Positions 8,042-16,999 of a DNA stretch of 50,353 bases are shown here, one piece after another. This stretch comes from Pararhodospirillum oryzae (GTDB lineage Bacteria; Pseudomonadota; Alphaproteobacteria; Rhodospirillales; Rhodospirillaceae): contig NZ_BJZO01000027.1 of NCBI RefSeq assembly GCF_007992075.1, forward strand, positions 1 to 50,353, in the 5' to 3' direction. How positions within the stretch are numbered: position 1 is the first letter of the stretch; each line of letters opens with the position of its first letter. A model generated the notes under the pieces. It searched no databases. It was not told where the DNA came from and saw only the letters and a list, made by a program, of their open reading frames with translations. The position numbers and the translations under genes were made by a program.

Positions 8042-8437
8042 ATGTCTGTTGCTCCCTTTCCTTCTTCCTCTCGACCGATCCCGGGAACCGCCCGGCCCGG
8101 CCTGCCCCGGCCGGCCTGCCAGGGGGGGGCCTTGTCCGCGCCGTCTTCCCGGGCTGGGGGGCCCGCCTTGCTCCTGGACCGGCTGCTGGGGACCTTGCGC
8201 CGGAGCGGAATCGCGGCGGATGATCTGATCGCGCTGCTGGCGCGGACCGTGGTGGATCTTCTCATCGCCGATGGCAGGCGCGGCGCCGCGCTGGATCGCG
8301 CGCTGTTGACCCTGATTGAAGGCATGTGGCAGCGCGCCGCCGAACGGGGGCGCTGTCCGCCGGCGGCGGGAGGGGGTGTGTCGGTTGGCACGGCGGGGTG
8401 TGGGCGGCCTCCATCCCGTTCCGGGGGAGAGAAATAA
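8042..8437 (+). CDS. Hypothetical protein, 131 aa
   Basis: Not recognised. The first 40 residues are Pro/Ser/Gly-rich and disordered-looking. Residues about 43-103 are probably helical (LLDRLLGTLRRSG to LIEGMWQRAAERG), and the tail is again Gly/Pro-rich. GGAG lies about 9 bases before the ATG. It faces the convergent response-regulator operon, whose last stop is at 8480. The helical core is the only argument for coding. High GC opens many frames, so it may not be a gene. Confidence 0.4.
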   Translation: MSVAPFPSSSRPIPGTARPGLPRPACQGGALSAPSSRAGGPALLLDRLLGTLRRSGIAADDLIALLARTVVDLLIADGRRGAALDRALLTLIEGMWQRAAERGRCPPAAGGGVSVGTAGCGRPPSRSGGEK

Positions 8438-8479
8438 GGTTCTAGAATTGTATTTTATTCCTTGGAGCGGGCGCCCTGC

Positions 8480-9643
8480 TCATCCCATTGCCCGAACCTT
8501 GATCGGCTCGACAAAGGTGAAGATCTTGCGCAAGTTGCGCAGTCGCTCGATCTGGGCCGGCGAAAGCTGGGTATTGGCGGCCAGGATCAGGTGCCCGTTG
8601 GTCAACCGGATGTCGGAGAGCACGTATTGACCGGGCTGCAGGGCGGCCAGGGGCAGCTCGATGGCCGCTCCGGGGCCGCCGGTGGCCAGGGTTTCCAGGC
8701 AGGCGCGCACCTTGGGATACAGATCCGGGTCGTATTGCGCCCGCCTGCGATCCAGAGCCTCGAAGGTGCCGGGGGAAAGCTGGCCGCCCTGGGCGGCTTC
8801 GGCCGTATCCTTGAGGATCTTGAGCAGGCGGGCATCAAGCGGGATGTCCTTGCCCCTGGGCCCGTCGGGCGGGAAACCCGACCCGTCGAAGCCCCGGTCT
8901 TGCAAATAAAGGATCTCGGCCACCGGAGCCAGGCGAGGGATATGGGAAACCAGATTGCGCGCCACCTCGGGCGAGTTTTCGAACATGGAGCGTTCCAGGG
9001 CGGTGAGCGGTTCGCCCTGGTGTTTCTTCGCCAGAAGTTCGGGCGGAATCGCCACTTGCCCCACCGGGAGCAAGGCCAGGGCCACGTCCAGGCTCCAGCG
9101 ATGGGGCATCTTGAACTCGGTGGTCAGGAGCCGCAGCCATTCGCGCAGGCGCGTCGCCACGCCGGCCGCGACGGGATCGTTCATCGACGCGATTTCAACC
9201 AGGACCCGCACCGATCCGGTCAGGGTTTTTTCCAGAAGCTCGCGTTCGGCTGTCACGAGATGGTATTGCCGTACACCGGCCTGAAGCCCGGCGCGCAGAA
9301 CGTCCGGCGGGCACGGCTTGGTGAAAAAACGAAAAATGTTGCCCTGGTTGATGGCGTTGATCGCGGTTTGCTGATCGGCGTTCCCGGTCAGCATCATGCG
9401 CACCGTGTCGGGCGCCAGCTCGCACAGGCGCTTCAGGGTTTCTATCCCGTCGAGGCCCGGCATGCGCATGTCGCACAAGGCAACGGCGAAGGGGGTTTGC
9501 TTCTTGGTGGCGTCGGCGACCAGGGCCAGGGCCTCCTCGCCGCCCTGGGCCGGGACGATGGTGAAGGCGTCGCTCAGCTGGCGACGCAGGGCCGATAACA
9601 GGTGATGATCGTCATCAATGACCAAGATGCGGTCTTCCATCAT
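8480..9643 (-). CDS. Response regulator with degenerate HD-GYP domain
   Basis: An N-terminal receiver domain (about 1-130) carries the acidic pair DDD at 10-12, phospho-acceptor Asp58 in CDMRMPG and Lys in FFTKPC. The rest aligns by eye with HD-GYP phosphodiesterases, as in LLPVGQVAIPPELL and DRGFDGSGFP. However, the HD of HDIGK is replaced (LPVGQ), and the HH before the GYP-like motif is replaced (LQD). Metal binding and cyclic-di-GMP hydrolysis are therefore unlikely; a binding or protein-interaction role is more plausible. The start at 9643 is chosen for the ATGA overlap with the upstream regulator's stop. It is third in a kinase-regulator-regulator operon. Confidence 0.9.
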   Translation of the reverse strand: MMEDRILVIDDDHHLLSALRRQLSDAFTIVPAQGGEEALALVADATKKQTPFAVALCDMRMPGLDGIETLKRLCELAPDTVRMMLTGNADQQTAINAINQGNIFRFFTKPCPPDVLRAGLQAGVRQYHLVTAERELLEKTLTGSVRVLVEIASMNDPVAAGVATRLREWLRLLTTEFKMPHRWSLDVALALLPVGQVAIPPELLAKKHQGEPLTALERSMFENSPEVARNLVSHIPRLAPVAEILYLQDRGFDGSGFPPDGPRGKDIPLDARLLKILKDTAEAAQGGQLSPGTFEALDRRRAQYDPDLYPKVRACLETLATGGPGAAIELPLAALQPGQYVLSDIRLTNGHLILAANTQLSPAQIERLRNLRKIFTFVEPIKVRAMG

Positions 9644-10860
9644 CGGGTCCCTTTCGAGCAAGGCGAGGAGATCAGGGCCTGCCAGGCCGGCACGTGGGAG
9701 TCGAGGCCGACCCGGGCCAGATAGGCCCGGTCCAGGGCGGGGCGGGTTCCCTCGACCGTCGAGGCCAGCAACGGCGCCGGCCCCAGGGCGAGCGCGCCAT
9801 GGAGCACGCCCAGCAATGGGTTGTCGCCTCCCGCCGGCGCCTCGCGGGGATGCCAGGCATGGGCCACGGCTTCCACCAAGGAAGGCGCGAAGCCCCACAA
9901 CCCCAGCAGATAGGCCCCGATCAGGCCGTGCGCGGCGCCAAAGGTTTCCTGTTCCAGGCGATCAAGCGGGTTTTTGACATCGACACGGGGCAGTATCGTC
10001 CGGTACGCGGCGCCGTGGGCGTCGATCAGGACCAAGGTGCCGATGTGGGAGAGCATGCCCGTGCAATGGGCCACCTTGGCCAGTTCGGCGGGAGCCCCGG
10101 AGGCCAGGGCCAGGGCCTCGCAGCGTCCGGCCAGGTCGAGGCTGAAGCGGGTGAGCGCCTCCAGCATCGGCAGGTCGCCGGGACGGCCCGAGAACTGGCG
10201 AAACAGGCCAATCCCCAACACCAGGGTTTGCACCGTCTCCAGGCCCACGGCGCGCAGGGCCTGCAACGGCGTGGCCGCCGGTGTTCCCAGCGAAAAATAA
10301 GCGGAATTGGTCAGGCGCAGCAGCTCGGCGGTCATGGCCAGATCCCTGGCGATGATCGCCGCCACCGACCGGGCCGAGGCGAGGGGGGATCGCAACTCGG
10401 CTTCGATCTCGCCATACACGGCGGGCAGGCTGGGCAGGTTGGAAAGCCCGGTCAGGGCCGAGCGCAGGCCAGGATCGGTCATCCGCTCGCGCAGGGCCAG
10501 GGGCCGGGCGATGGCCTGTTGCAGCGCCGCCGGGGTGCAGGGCTTGGCCAGGTACAAATGCGCGGGGCCGACGGTGCGCAAGATGGCGCTTTCCTCGGCG
10601 TAGCCCGACAAAATGACCCGAACCGTGGCCGGATGATCCCGGCGTACCGTCTCCAGGACCTGGGCCCCGTCCATCCCCGGCATGCGCATGTCGGAAACGA
10701 TCACGTCCACGGGCCCGTTGGCGTCGATCCACGCCAGAGCCTCCGGGCCCGAGGCGAAAAAGAAGGTGTCCCACTGCCCGGCCATGGAGCTCATTGAACG
10801 CATGAGGCCACGCAAGACATGCGGTTCATCGTCGACGAAAAGAACCCTGGGGCGGTCCAT
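9640..10860 (-). CDS. Response regulator with HDOD output domain
   Basis: The receiver domain (about 1-125) has Asp10/Asp11, phospho-acceptor Asp57 in SDMRMPG and Lys in YLAKPC. An HDOD domain follows (about 140-340), recognised by LSNLPSLPAVYGEIE, the helical core with LLRLTNSAYFSL and AVGLETVQTLVLG. HDOD domains are signalling modules related to HD but usually without enzymatic activity. The gene starts 2 bases after the stop of the histidine kinase gene and overlaps the next regulator by ATGA, so all three should be co-translated. It is probably a phosphorylation target of that kinase, with output through protein contacts. Confidence 0.95.
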   Translation of the reverse strand: MDRPRVLFVDDEPHVLRGLMRSMSSMAGQWDTFFFASGPEALAWIDANGPVDVIVSDMRMPGMDGAQVLETVRRDHPATVRVILSGYAEESAILRTVGPAHLYLAKPCTPAALQQAIARPLALRERMTDPGLRSALTGLSNLPSLPAVYGEIEAELRSPLASARSVAAIIARDLAMTAELLRLTNSAYFSLGTPAATPLQALRAVGLETVQTLVLGIGLFRQFSGRPGDLPMLEALTRFSLDLAGRCEALALASGAPAELAKVAHCTGMLSHIGTLVLIDAHGAAYRTILPRVDVKNPLDRLEQETFGAAHGLIGAYLLGLWGFAPSLVEAVAHAWHPREAPAGGDNPLLGVLHGALALGPAPLLASTVEGTRPALDRAYLARVGLDSHVPAWQALISSPCSKGTR

Positions 10861-10862
10861 CC

Positions 10863-13800
10863 TCAGGAGTCCTCATGGTCGGTGGGGGTGCCGTCAACCG
10901 GCAGCCGAACCGTGAAAACGGCCCCCTGGCCGGGCTCGCCGCCGGCTTCCAGGGTACCCCCATGCTTGGTGGCCACCACGTCGCGACAGATGGCCAGTCC
11001 CTGGCCGGTGCCCTTGCCGACCTCCTTGGTGGTGAAGAAGGGATCGAACAGGCGTTCACGAATTTCCTCGGGAATCCCGGTGCCCGTGTCGGTAACCCGG
11101 ACCTCGACAAACGGGCCATCGGTCGAGGTCGTGACGGTGATGGTTCCCGGCAGAGGCTTGCCCGAGGCTTCGATGGCGTGCACCGCGTTGACGATCAGGT
11201 TGAGGAAAACCTGATTCATTTCGCCGGCATGGCACAAAACGGGGGGCAGGTCGGCCTGGAAGGCGCGCACGATGGTGGCGGCGTGCTTCCACACATTGCG
11301 GCTGACCGTGAGCGTGCTTTCCAGGGCACGGTTAAGGTCGGTCATGGTTTTGGTGCTGGTGCCGGGATGGGAAAAATCCTTCATCGACAAAACGATGCGG
11401 GCGATCTGCTCAACCCCGTCGAGGGATTCCCGCACCGCCACCGGCACCTCGGCCCCAAGGAAGGAGAAGTTGCTCCGGTCGATCGTGCTGGAAAGAGCCT
11501 CGCGGGCCGCTTCCAGGGCTGCCCCGTTCGTGCCAGCCTGGGCGAGGGCCTGCGACAGGGTCCGGGCTTCCTCGATGGCGGTGAACACCGTGCCCAGGGC
11601 CTCGTCGATGAAGCGCAGGTTGTCGCCGATGTACTGAACGGGCGTGTTGATTTCGTGGGCGATGCCGGCGGCAAGCTGGCCGACGCTCGACAGGCGCGAC
11701 GCCTGGAACAGCTCGCGCTGGGCCCGTTTCAGGGATTGGATGTCGCGAAAGGAGAGCACGGCCGAGCGGCGCGCGCCGTCCTCGCCCAGGGGCGAGCAGG
11801 CATAGGCCACATCCAGCACGGCACCGGCCGGGGTTGTGAACACCGCGTCGTCATCGCGCACCGTGACACCCGTCTCCAGCACCCGGCGCAAGGGCGAGTC
11901 GACGAAGGGAAGATCGCCCTGGAGGGTGCGGATCCCAAGCACCGAATCAAGGGGGTGGCCCTCGACCTCGCCACAGGCCAGCAACTGGCGCGCGGACGGA
12001 TTGGCGAAGCTGATCTGCCCTTGGGAATCCATCACAAGAACGCCTTCGAACAGACTGTCGGTCATGGCTTTCAGGCGTTCGCGCGACTGGCGCAAGGCGC
12101 CTTCCACCCGCCGGCGCACGATGATTTCGCCTTTCAGCTCGGCGGTGCGCACGCTGACCTGGCGCTCCAACTCGCGCTGCTGTTCCTCGCGCGAGCGTTC
12201 GAAACGCAGGCGTTCCGTGGCATCGCGAAAAACCAGCACGTTTCCCGCCCGGCCGTTGTCCTTGGCGACCGGGGCCACGAAAAAGTCCACGGGAATCAGG
12301 CACCCGTCGCTGGCCCGGCGAATTTCGGTGCTCACCTGGGCCGTGACAGTGCTGTGGCAGGCCTCGCGGAGCGGCGTGGAAAACGGGGGTTCCCTCCCGG
12401 AACCAAACGCCGAAGTCGGCAGGGGAGACGAGGCGGGTGCGTCGGGATTGATCAGGTCGTGGAAGACCATCCCGGTCATGGCGTCGGGAGTCCGGCCCAG
12501 AATCGTCCCGGCCATGCGGTTGGCGAAGTTGACCCGCCCGGCGGCGTCCAGGCCCACGATGCCTTCGCCCGCCGAGTCAAGAATCACTTCGTAGCGCCGG
12601 CGCAGGTCGTCCAGGTCCTGTTCGCGCTGCTTCAGTTCGGTGATGTCGGTGCGGATGGACACCACGCCGCCGCCGTGCATGGCGCACTCGCGGCTCAGCA
12701 TCCAGCGGCCGTCGGTCAACTTGACGATAAAGGCCTCGCCATCGGCCTTATGGTGGCGGCGCAGGCGATCGGCCAGCCAGGTTTCGAAATCAACCGCGCC
12801 AAGGTCGAACACATGGCGGTGATGGCATTCGTGCAGGATCTGTTCGAACGACGCGCCCGGTTTGACGAAAACTCCCATGGGATCGAAACTTTGAGAATAA
12901 GCCGGATTGCAAATGAACAACCGGTCGTCGGGATCGTAGACGGCAATGGCGCCGGTGAAACTTTCAATCGCGTCCACCAACTGCTGATGGGCGCGCTGGG
13001 CGCGGTGTTCGGCCATGACCTCGCGGGTGATGTCGGTCCCGATCCCCCGGTAGCCGCAGTAAAATCCATCGGGCGTGAAAATGGGCAGGCCGCTCAGGCG
13101 CAAGGTGCGCCGGTCCCGTCCACCGGGCGGGCCCACCGAGAACACCAGATCGCGAAAGCGGATGCGCGCCTCGATGCACGTGCGCAAGATCAAGGCGAAC
13201 TCGGGCGTGTCGTCGAGCCCGATTTCAAACCAGGAATGCCCCACCAGCGCCGAGGGCTTGACCCCCAGGACCCCGCCGATCTGCTCCGAGGCAAAGGTCA
13301 GGCAATCCCGGGCGTCGGTTTCCCAAAACCAATCCGAATCGGAGGAGAAAGGCGAGGGGGGCGCGTCGTCGGAAGGCGCGGCGCGCTGGGCATCGTGGCC
13401 GGCGACGATGCGGGTGCCGTGGTCGCCCACGGCCACGTCGCGCACGCTGTAGCGAAAGAGCAGGGGGGCCGCGTCCTCGCGTTCGGCCAGGCCTTCGCCG
13501 CTGCGCTCCGTGCCGGGGAGGCTGCACGCGGACAGATCGGGCAGGCCACCGCGAAACAGGCTGGCAAAGGGGCGCCCGCGCAGGCCTTCCAGGGAATGGC
13601 CGAACAGATGCTGGGCCTCGGTGTTGCCCCAGATGATCTGGTCGGCCTGATCAAGCACGAACAAGGCTTCCTCGGGGTGCTCGCTCAGGGTTTTGAACTC
13701 GTAATCGGCGCGCATCCAGGCCGAAATGTCGATCCAGGCCCCTTCCCAGGCAATGCGTCCGTCGGGCAGGCGCTGGGGCTCGCTGGCGCCGCGCAGCCAG

Positions 13801-14105
13801 CGCGTTTCCCCGTTCGCGGTCACCACCCGGAACTGCTCGCGGCACAAGGTCAGGTGCCGGGCCGAGGTCTCGATGGCTTCTTGCAGCCCCGGACGGTCGG
13901 CGGGGTGGACCAGATCGGACGTGCCTTCCTGTAGCACCAGATGCCCCACCAGCCGCGAAAGAGTGGGCGACACCATGGGATAGGTCAGCCGTCCATCGGG
14001 CCCCAGCTCGCGGCGGAACAAAACGCAGGCCAGATCGTCGAACACCCCGGCCAGGCGGTGAAGCGAAGGGGCCGGATCGCTGACAGGGAAGACAGGGACG
14101 GTCAT
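10863..14105 (-). CDS. Multi-PAS sensor histidine kinase, soluble
   Basis: A protein of 1080 residues without membrane segments, so it should sense in the cytoplasm. By eye the N-terminal 780 residues hold about six PAS-type modules; GIGTDITREV, SIRTDITEL and FRDATERL are typical PAS/PAC ends. The H-box LAAGIAHEINTPVQYIGDN places the phospho-acceptor at His817. The ATPase part shows N-box NLIVNAVHAIE, then DTGTGIP and GTGQGLAI. No receiver domain follows. The start MTVPVF at 14105 is preferred to an upstream one because the extension is low-complexity. It heads an operon with two response regulators. Signal unknown; several PAS modules could bind a cofactor such as haem or flavin, but no defining residue was identified. 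Confidence 0.95.
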   Translation of the reverse strand: MTVPVFPVSDPAPSLHRLAGVFDDLACVLFRRELGPDGRLTYPMVSPTLSRLVGHLVLQEGTSDLVHPADRPGLQEAIETSARHLTLCREQFRVVTANGETRWLRGASEPQRLPDGRIAWEGAWIDISAWMRADYEFKTLSEHPEEALFVLDQADQIIWGNTEAQHLFGHSLEGLRGRPFASLFRGGLPDLSACSLPGTERSGEGLAEREDAAPLLFRYSVRDVAVGDHGTRIVAGHDAQRAAPSDDAPPSPFSSDSDWFWETDARDCLTFASEQIGGVLGVKPSALVGHSWFEIGLDDTPEFALILRTCIEARIRFRDLVFSVGPPGGRDRRTLRLSGLPIFTPDGFYCGYRGIGTDITREVMAEHRAQRAHQQLVDAIESFTGAIAVYDPDDRLFICNPAYSQSFDPMGVFVKPGASFEQILHECHHRHVFDLGAVDFETWLADRLRRHHKADGEAFIVKLTDGRWMLSRECAMHGGGVVSIRTDITELKQREQDLDDLRRRYEVILDSAGEGIVGLDAAGRVNFANRMAGTILGRTPDAMTGMVFHDLINPDAPASSPLPTSAFGSGREPPFSTPLREACHSTVTAQVSTEIRRASDGCLIPVDFFVAPVAKDNGRAGNVLVFRDATERLRFERSREEQQRELERQVSVRTAELKGEIIVRRRVEGALRQSRERLKAMTDSLFEGVLVMDSQGQISFANPSARQLLACGEVEGHPLDSVLGIRTLQGDLPFVDSPLRRVLETGVTVRDDDAVFTTPAGAVLDVAYACSPLGEDGARRSAVLSFRDIQSLKRAQRELFQASRLSSVGQLAAGIAHEINTPVQYIGDNLRFIDEALGTVFTAIEEARTLSQALAQAGTNGAALEAAREALSSTIDRSNFSFLGAEVPVAVRESLDGVEQIARIVLSMKDFSHPGTSTKTMTDLNRALESTLTVSRNVWKHAATIVRAFQADLPPVLCHAGEMNQVFLNLIVNAVHAIEASGKPLPGTITVTTSTDGPFVEVRVTDTGTGIPEEIRERLFDPFFTTKEVGKGTGQGLAICRDVVATKHGGTLEAGGEPGQGAVFTVRLPVDGTPTDHEDS

Positions 14106-14264
14106 GACGGGGCCGGGCTCCAGAAACGGGGGAAGGCGGCACAGGCGCGACAATGCATGCGTTAGGATACGGAATGAAGGTGGGGTTTTGTCCCGCGTTT
14201 TTGGAGAGGGGCGCGACGTTTCCTGTCCCGAACCGGCCCGGTGGCAAGCGGGGCGCAAGTGGTC

Positions 14265-14292
14265 TTGCCGATTGGCGATGGTGTGCTACAAC
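14265..14292 (+). promoter_or_regulatory. Candidate sigma-70 promoter of dapA
   Basis: TTGCCG (14265-14270) and TACAAC (14287-14292) are 16 bases apart. The GCTACAAC context is typical of alphaproteobacterial -10 regions. It lies 57 bases before the dapA start. Confidence 0.5.
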
Positions 14293-14348
14293 ACTCGATC
14301 CGCGCTCGTGTGTCGCGGTGTTCGATCCCGCCTTGACTGGAGAAGGCC

Positions 14349-15230
14349 ATGCTTCAGGGCTCCATTACCGCCCTCATCACCCCGTTTCGCGATGGCGCGC
14401 TGGACGAGCGCGCGTTCCAGGACTTCGTGGCCTGGCAGATCGCCGAGGGGACCGACGGTATCGTTCCGGTTGGAACGACCGGCGAGTCGCCGACGCTGAG
14501 CCACGAGGAGCATAAACGGGTGGTGGATCTGGCCGTCGAGGTTGCCAGCGGCAAGATTCCGGTCATCGCCGGGGCCGGATCGAACTCGACCGCCGAGGCC
14601 ATCGATTTCACCCGTCACGCGGTCAAGGCCGGGGCCAACGCGGTTCTGGTCGTCACCCCCTATTACAACAAGCCGACGCAAGAAGGGCTGTACCAGCACT
14701 TCCGCGCCGTGGCCCAGGCGGCGGGCGACCTGCCGGTGATCGTGTACAACATCCCCGGGCGCTCGTCCGTGGACATGCACCATGACACCTTGGTCCGTCT
14801 GGCCCGCGAGGTGCCGAACATTGCCGGCGTCAAGGATGCCACCTGCGACCTGGCCCGCCCGCTGCGCACCCGCGTGGCGCTGGGCAAGTCGTTCATCCAG
14901 CTGTCGGGCGAGGACATCACCGCCACCGCCTTCCTGGCCCAAGGGGGCGTCGGCTGCATCTCGGTGACCTCGAACGTGGCGCCTCGCCTGTGCGCCACCA
15001 TGCACAAGGCATGGCGCGAGGGCGATCTCGCCACCTGCTTCGCCATCCGCGACCAGCTGGTGCCCCTGCACGACGCCCTGTTTTGCGAAACCAGCCCCGG
15101 GCCGGTGAAGTACGCGGCCAGCCTGCTGGGCCTGGTCAGCGCCGAAACCCGCCTGCCCATGGTCCCGATCGCCGAAACCTCCCGCGTTCGGGTGGAAACG
15201 GCCATGCGCGGGCTGGGGCTGATCGCGTAA
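14349..15230 (+). CDS. dapA: 4-hydroxy-tetrahydrodipicolinate synthase
   Basis: The enzyme condenses pyruvate with aspartate semialdehyde, the first committed step to diaminopimelate and lysine. It is a TIM-barrel protein of 293 residues, a normal length. Thr43-Thr44 in VGTTGES, Tyr133 in IVYNIPGR and the Schiff-base Lys162 in GVKDATCD are all present. The N-terminus MLQGSITALITPF is typical. A promoter-like pair lies 57 bases upstream. smpB follows 93 bases downstream on the same strand, an arrangement seen in other Rhodospirillales. The kinase operon is divergent upstream. Confidence 0.98.
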   Translation: MLQGSITALITPFRDGALDERAFQDFVAWQIAEGTDGIVPVGTTGESPTLSHEEHKRVVDLAVEVASGKIPVIAGAGSNSTAEAIDFTRHAVKAGANAVLVVTPYYNKPTQEGLYQHFRAVAQAAGDLPVIVYNIPGRSSVDMHHDTLVRLAREVPNIAGVKDATCDLARPLRTRVALGKSFIQLSGEDITATAFLAQGGVGCISVTSNVAPRLCATMHKAWREGDLATCFAIRDQLVPLHDALFCETSPGPVKYAASLLGLVSAETRLPMVPIAETSRVRVETAMRGLGLIA

Positions 15231-15323
15231 CCGACCTGTCAAACGCTGCCCTTCTTCCTTTTGGCCCGGTGGCCAGGGGGGGAGGGCGGCGCCTTATCTT
15301 TTGCCGGAAAGTGGACGAGTCCC

Positions 15324-15812
15324 ATGGCCGAGCGCGGCGGCAGCACCTTGATTTCCCACGGCCGGGTGGCGGAAAACCGCCGCGCCCGCCACGACTACAG
15401 CATCGAGGAAACGCTGGAAGCCGGGCTGGTGCTGGCCGGCACCGAGGTGAAATCCCTGCGCACCGGGCGCGCCAACATCGCCGACGCCTTCGCCGGGGCC
15501 GGGCGCGATGGGGATCTGTACCTGTACAACGCCTATATCCCCGAATGGAAACAGGCGGTGCGCGCCTTCGCCCACGAAACCCGCCAGCCGCGCAAGCTAC
15601 TGCTTCACAAGCGCGAGGCCAACCGTCTGCTCAGTGCCATCACCCGCGACGGCATGACCCTGGTTCCCTTGTTCCTGTATTTCAACGATCGCGGCTTCGC
15701 CAAGGTGCAACTGGGCCTCGCCAAGGGCCGCAAGGCCCACGACAAGCGCCAGGCGATCAAGGAACGCGAATGGAACCGCGACAAGGCCCGCGTTCTGCGC
15801 GACAAGGGCTGA
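15324..15812 (+). CDS. smpB: SsrA-binding protein SmpB
   Basis: SmpB binds tmRNA and delivers it to stalled ribosomes for trans-translation. The 162-residue length fits the family. Recognisable parts are [34 protein letters not shown] and the C-terminal [20 protein letters not shown], rich in basic residues as expected for the tail that enters the decoding site. The ATG at 15324 matches the family's short start; an upstream in-frame ATG at 15261 adds only an unlikely extension. The ssrA gene itself was not found in the window. An A/T-flanked hairpin 90 bases downstream ends the transcript. Confidence 0.97.
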   Translation: MAERGGSTLISHGRVAENRRARHDYSIEETLEAGLVLAGTEVKSLRTGRANIADAFAGAGRDGDLYLYNAYIPEWKQAVRAFAHETRQPRKLLLHKREANRLLSAITRDGMTLVPLFLYFNDRGFAKVQLGLAKGRKAHDKRQAIKEREWNRDKARVLRDKG

Positions 15813-15900
15813 CGTCGGCGGGGACGGACCGAACAGGTTTCGGGCTGGCGCCCGATTTTTTCCCGGGGCGATGCCCAGGACCCCCTTTCTTTTATCAATA

Positions 15901-15936
15901 AAAAGCGCCCCCTCGTCAGGAGGAGGCGCTTTTCCT
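15901..15936. terminator. Bidirectional terminator between smpB and the EamA transporter gene
   Basis: Arms 15904-15914 and 15920-15930 pair with one mismatch, extended by AAA/TTT, with an A-run on the left and a T-run on the right. The two neighbouring genes converge here. Confidence 0.7.
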
Positions 15937-15964
15937 TTTGATCACGGTCCCGTGAGGTGGGGAT

Positions 15965-16900
15965 TTAAGCGGACTGGGTCGCGAGAACGGGGACCAGGGG
16001 CTTGCGCTGCGGGCGGCTGGCAAGCCAGACACCGAAGATCGCCACGCCAACGCCCAGCACCTGGGACCAGTCCGGGATCCGACCGAACCCGGCCGCCACC
16101 ACCAGCGCCGAAACCGGCACGAGGTTGAACAGAATCGAGGTTGCCGCCGGACCCCGCCGGGCGATGCCGATCTGCCAGAAAACAAAGGCCAGCACCGATC
16201 CGACCAGCGCCATGTGCAGGCTTACCAGCCAGAAGACGGGCGACGCGTCGGCCATCACCTGGAGCGGGTTTTCCAGGACGACGGCAATCCCCGCCAGGGC
16301 CGCCGTTCCGAACACCATCGTCCACACCGTCGTTTCCAGCGGAGCCGCGCCCTTCACCCACCGGCGACAGCCAATGGAATAAAGCGCCCAGGCGAGGCTT
16401 CCGCCCGCGATCAGAAGATCACCCGGGGCAAAGCGCGCCCCGGAAAAGGCGCCGACGGTCAGCGCCACGCCGACCAAGCTGATTCCCATGCCGGCCAACG
16501 CGAGCCCCGCCGGGCGCCGGCGGTTGAAGAGGGCTTCGAGCAGATTCGTTGTCAGGGGGCTGGTGCCCATGATCAGCGCGGCCGTAACCGGGCTGGAGGT
16601 CTTCATCCCAAGAAACAGCGCCGCGTTGAACCCCGCCACGCCGATCAGTCCCAGGAGGACGAAAGCCACGGCGTTGCGTCGCAAAACAGCGAAAGTGATG
16701 CCGCGCGTCGCCCAAAGCCACAGCAGCGCGGCACCGGCCGCGACCACGAACCGCAAGGCGGCGGCGGTCCAGGGGGGGGATTCGGCCAGCACGATCCGGG
16801 TTGCTTCGAAATTCGTTCCCCAGAACACGGCGGCAAGGGCGCTGAGCAGAAACGCTTGGGTGTGCAGGGTCGGGCGGCTGGTCGGGGAAAGGTCGGGCAT
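15965..16900 (-). CDS. DMT-superfamily transporter, EamA family
   Basis: This inner-membrane protein of 311 residues has about ten predicted helices in two EamA repeats. The first begins LSALAAVFWGTNFEATRIVLAE and the second near GSLAWALYSIGCRRW. The family exports amino acids or metabolites in many bacteria, but the substrate cannot be read from sequence. The start MPDLSP at 16900 is chosen because the frame upstream overlaps the divergent regulator gene; GAGGAT lies before it. The 99-base gap to the divergent LysR gene suggests that the regulator controls this transporter. Confidence 0.93.
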   Translation of the reverse strand: MPDLSPTSRPTLHTQAFLLSALAAVFWGTNFEATRIVLAESPPWTAAALRFVVAAGAALLWLWATRGITFAVLRRNAVAFVLLGLIGVAGFNAALFLGMKTSSPVTAALIMGTSPLTTNLLEALFNRRRPAGLALAGMGISLVGVALTVGAFSGARFAPGDLLIAGGSLAWALYSIGCRRWVKGAAPLETTVWTMVFGTAALAGIAVVLENPLQVMADASPVFWLVSLHMALVGSVLAFVFWQIGIARRGPAATSILFNLVPVSALVVAAGFGRIPDWSQVLGVGVAIFGVWLASRPQRKPLVPVLATQSA

Positions 16901-16999
16901 CGGGTGATCCTCGGGTTGGGGTGCCCCGTCACTCTCTTCTTCCCGTGTGCGCTCGAATATGGAAAATAGAGGAAAGCCGTTTTCGGAATATGGAAAGCC

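Noticed and set aside
10875-13934. 1019-codon open frame opposite the histidine kinase
   Set aside because: The kinase strand has all catalytic motifs; the antisense translation has no domain pattern and reflects codon bias.
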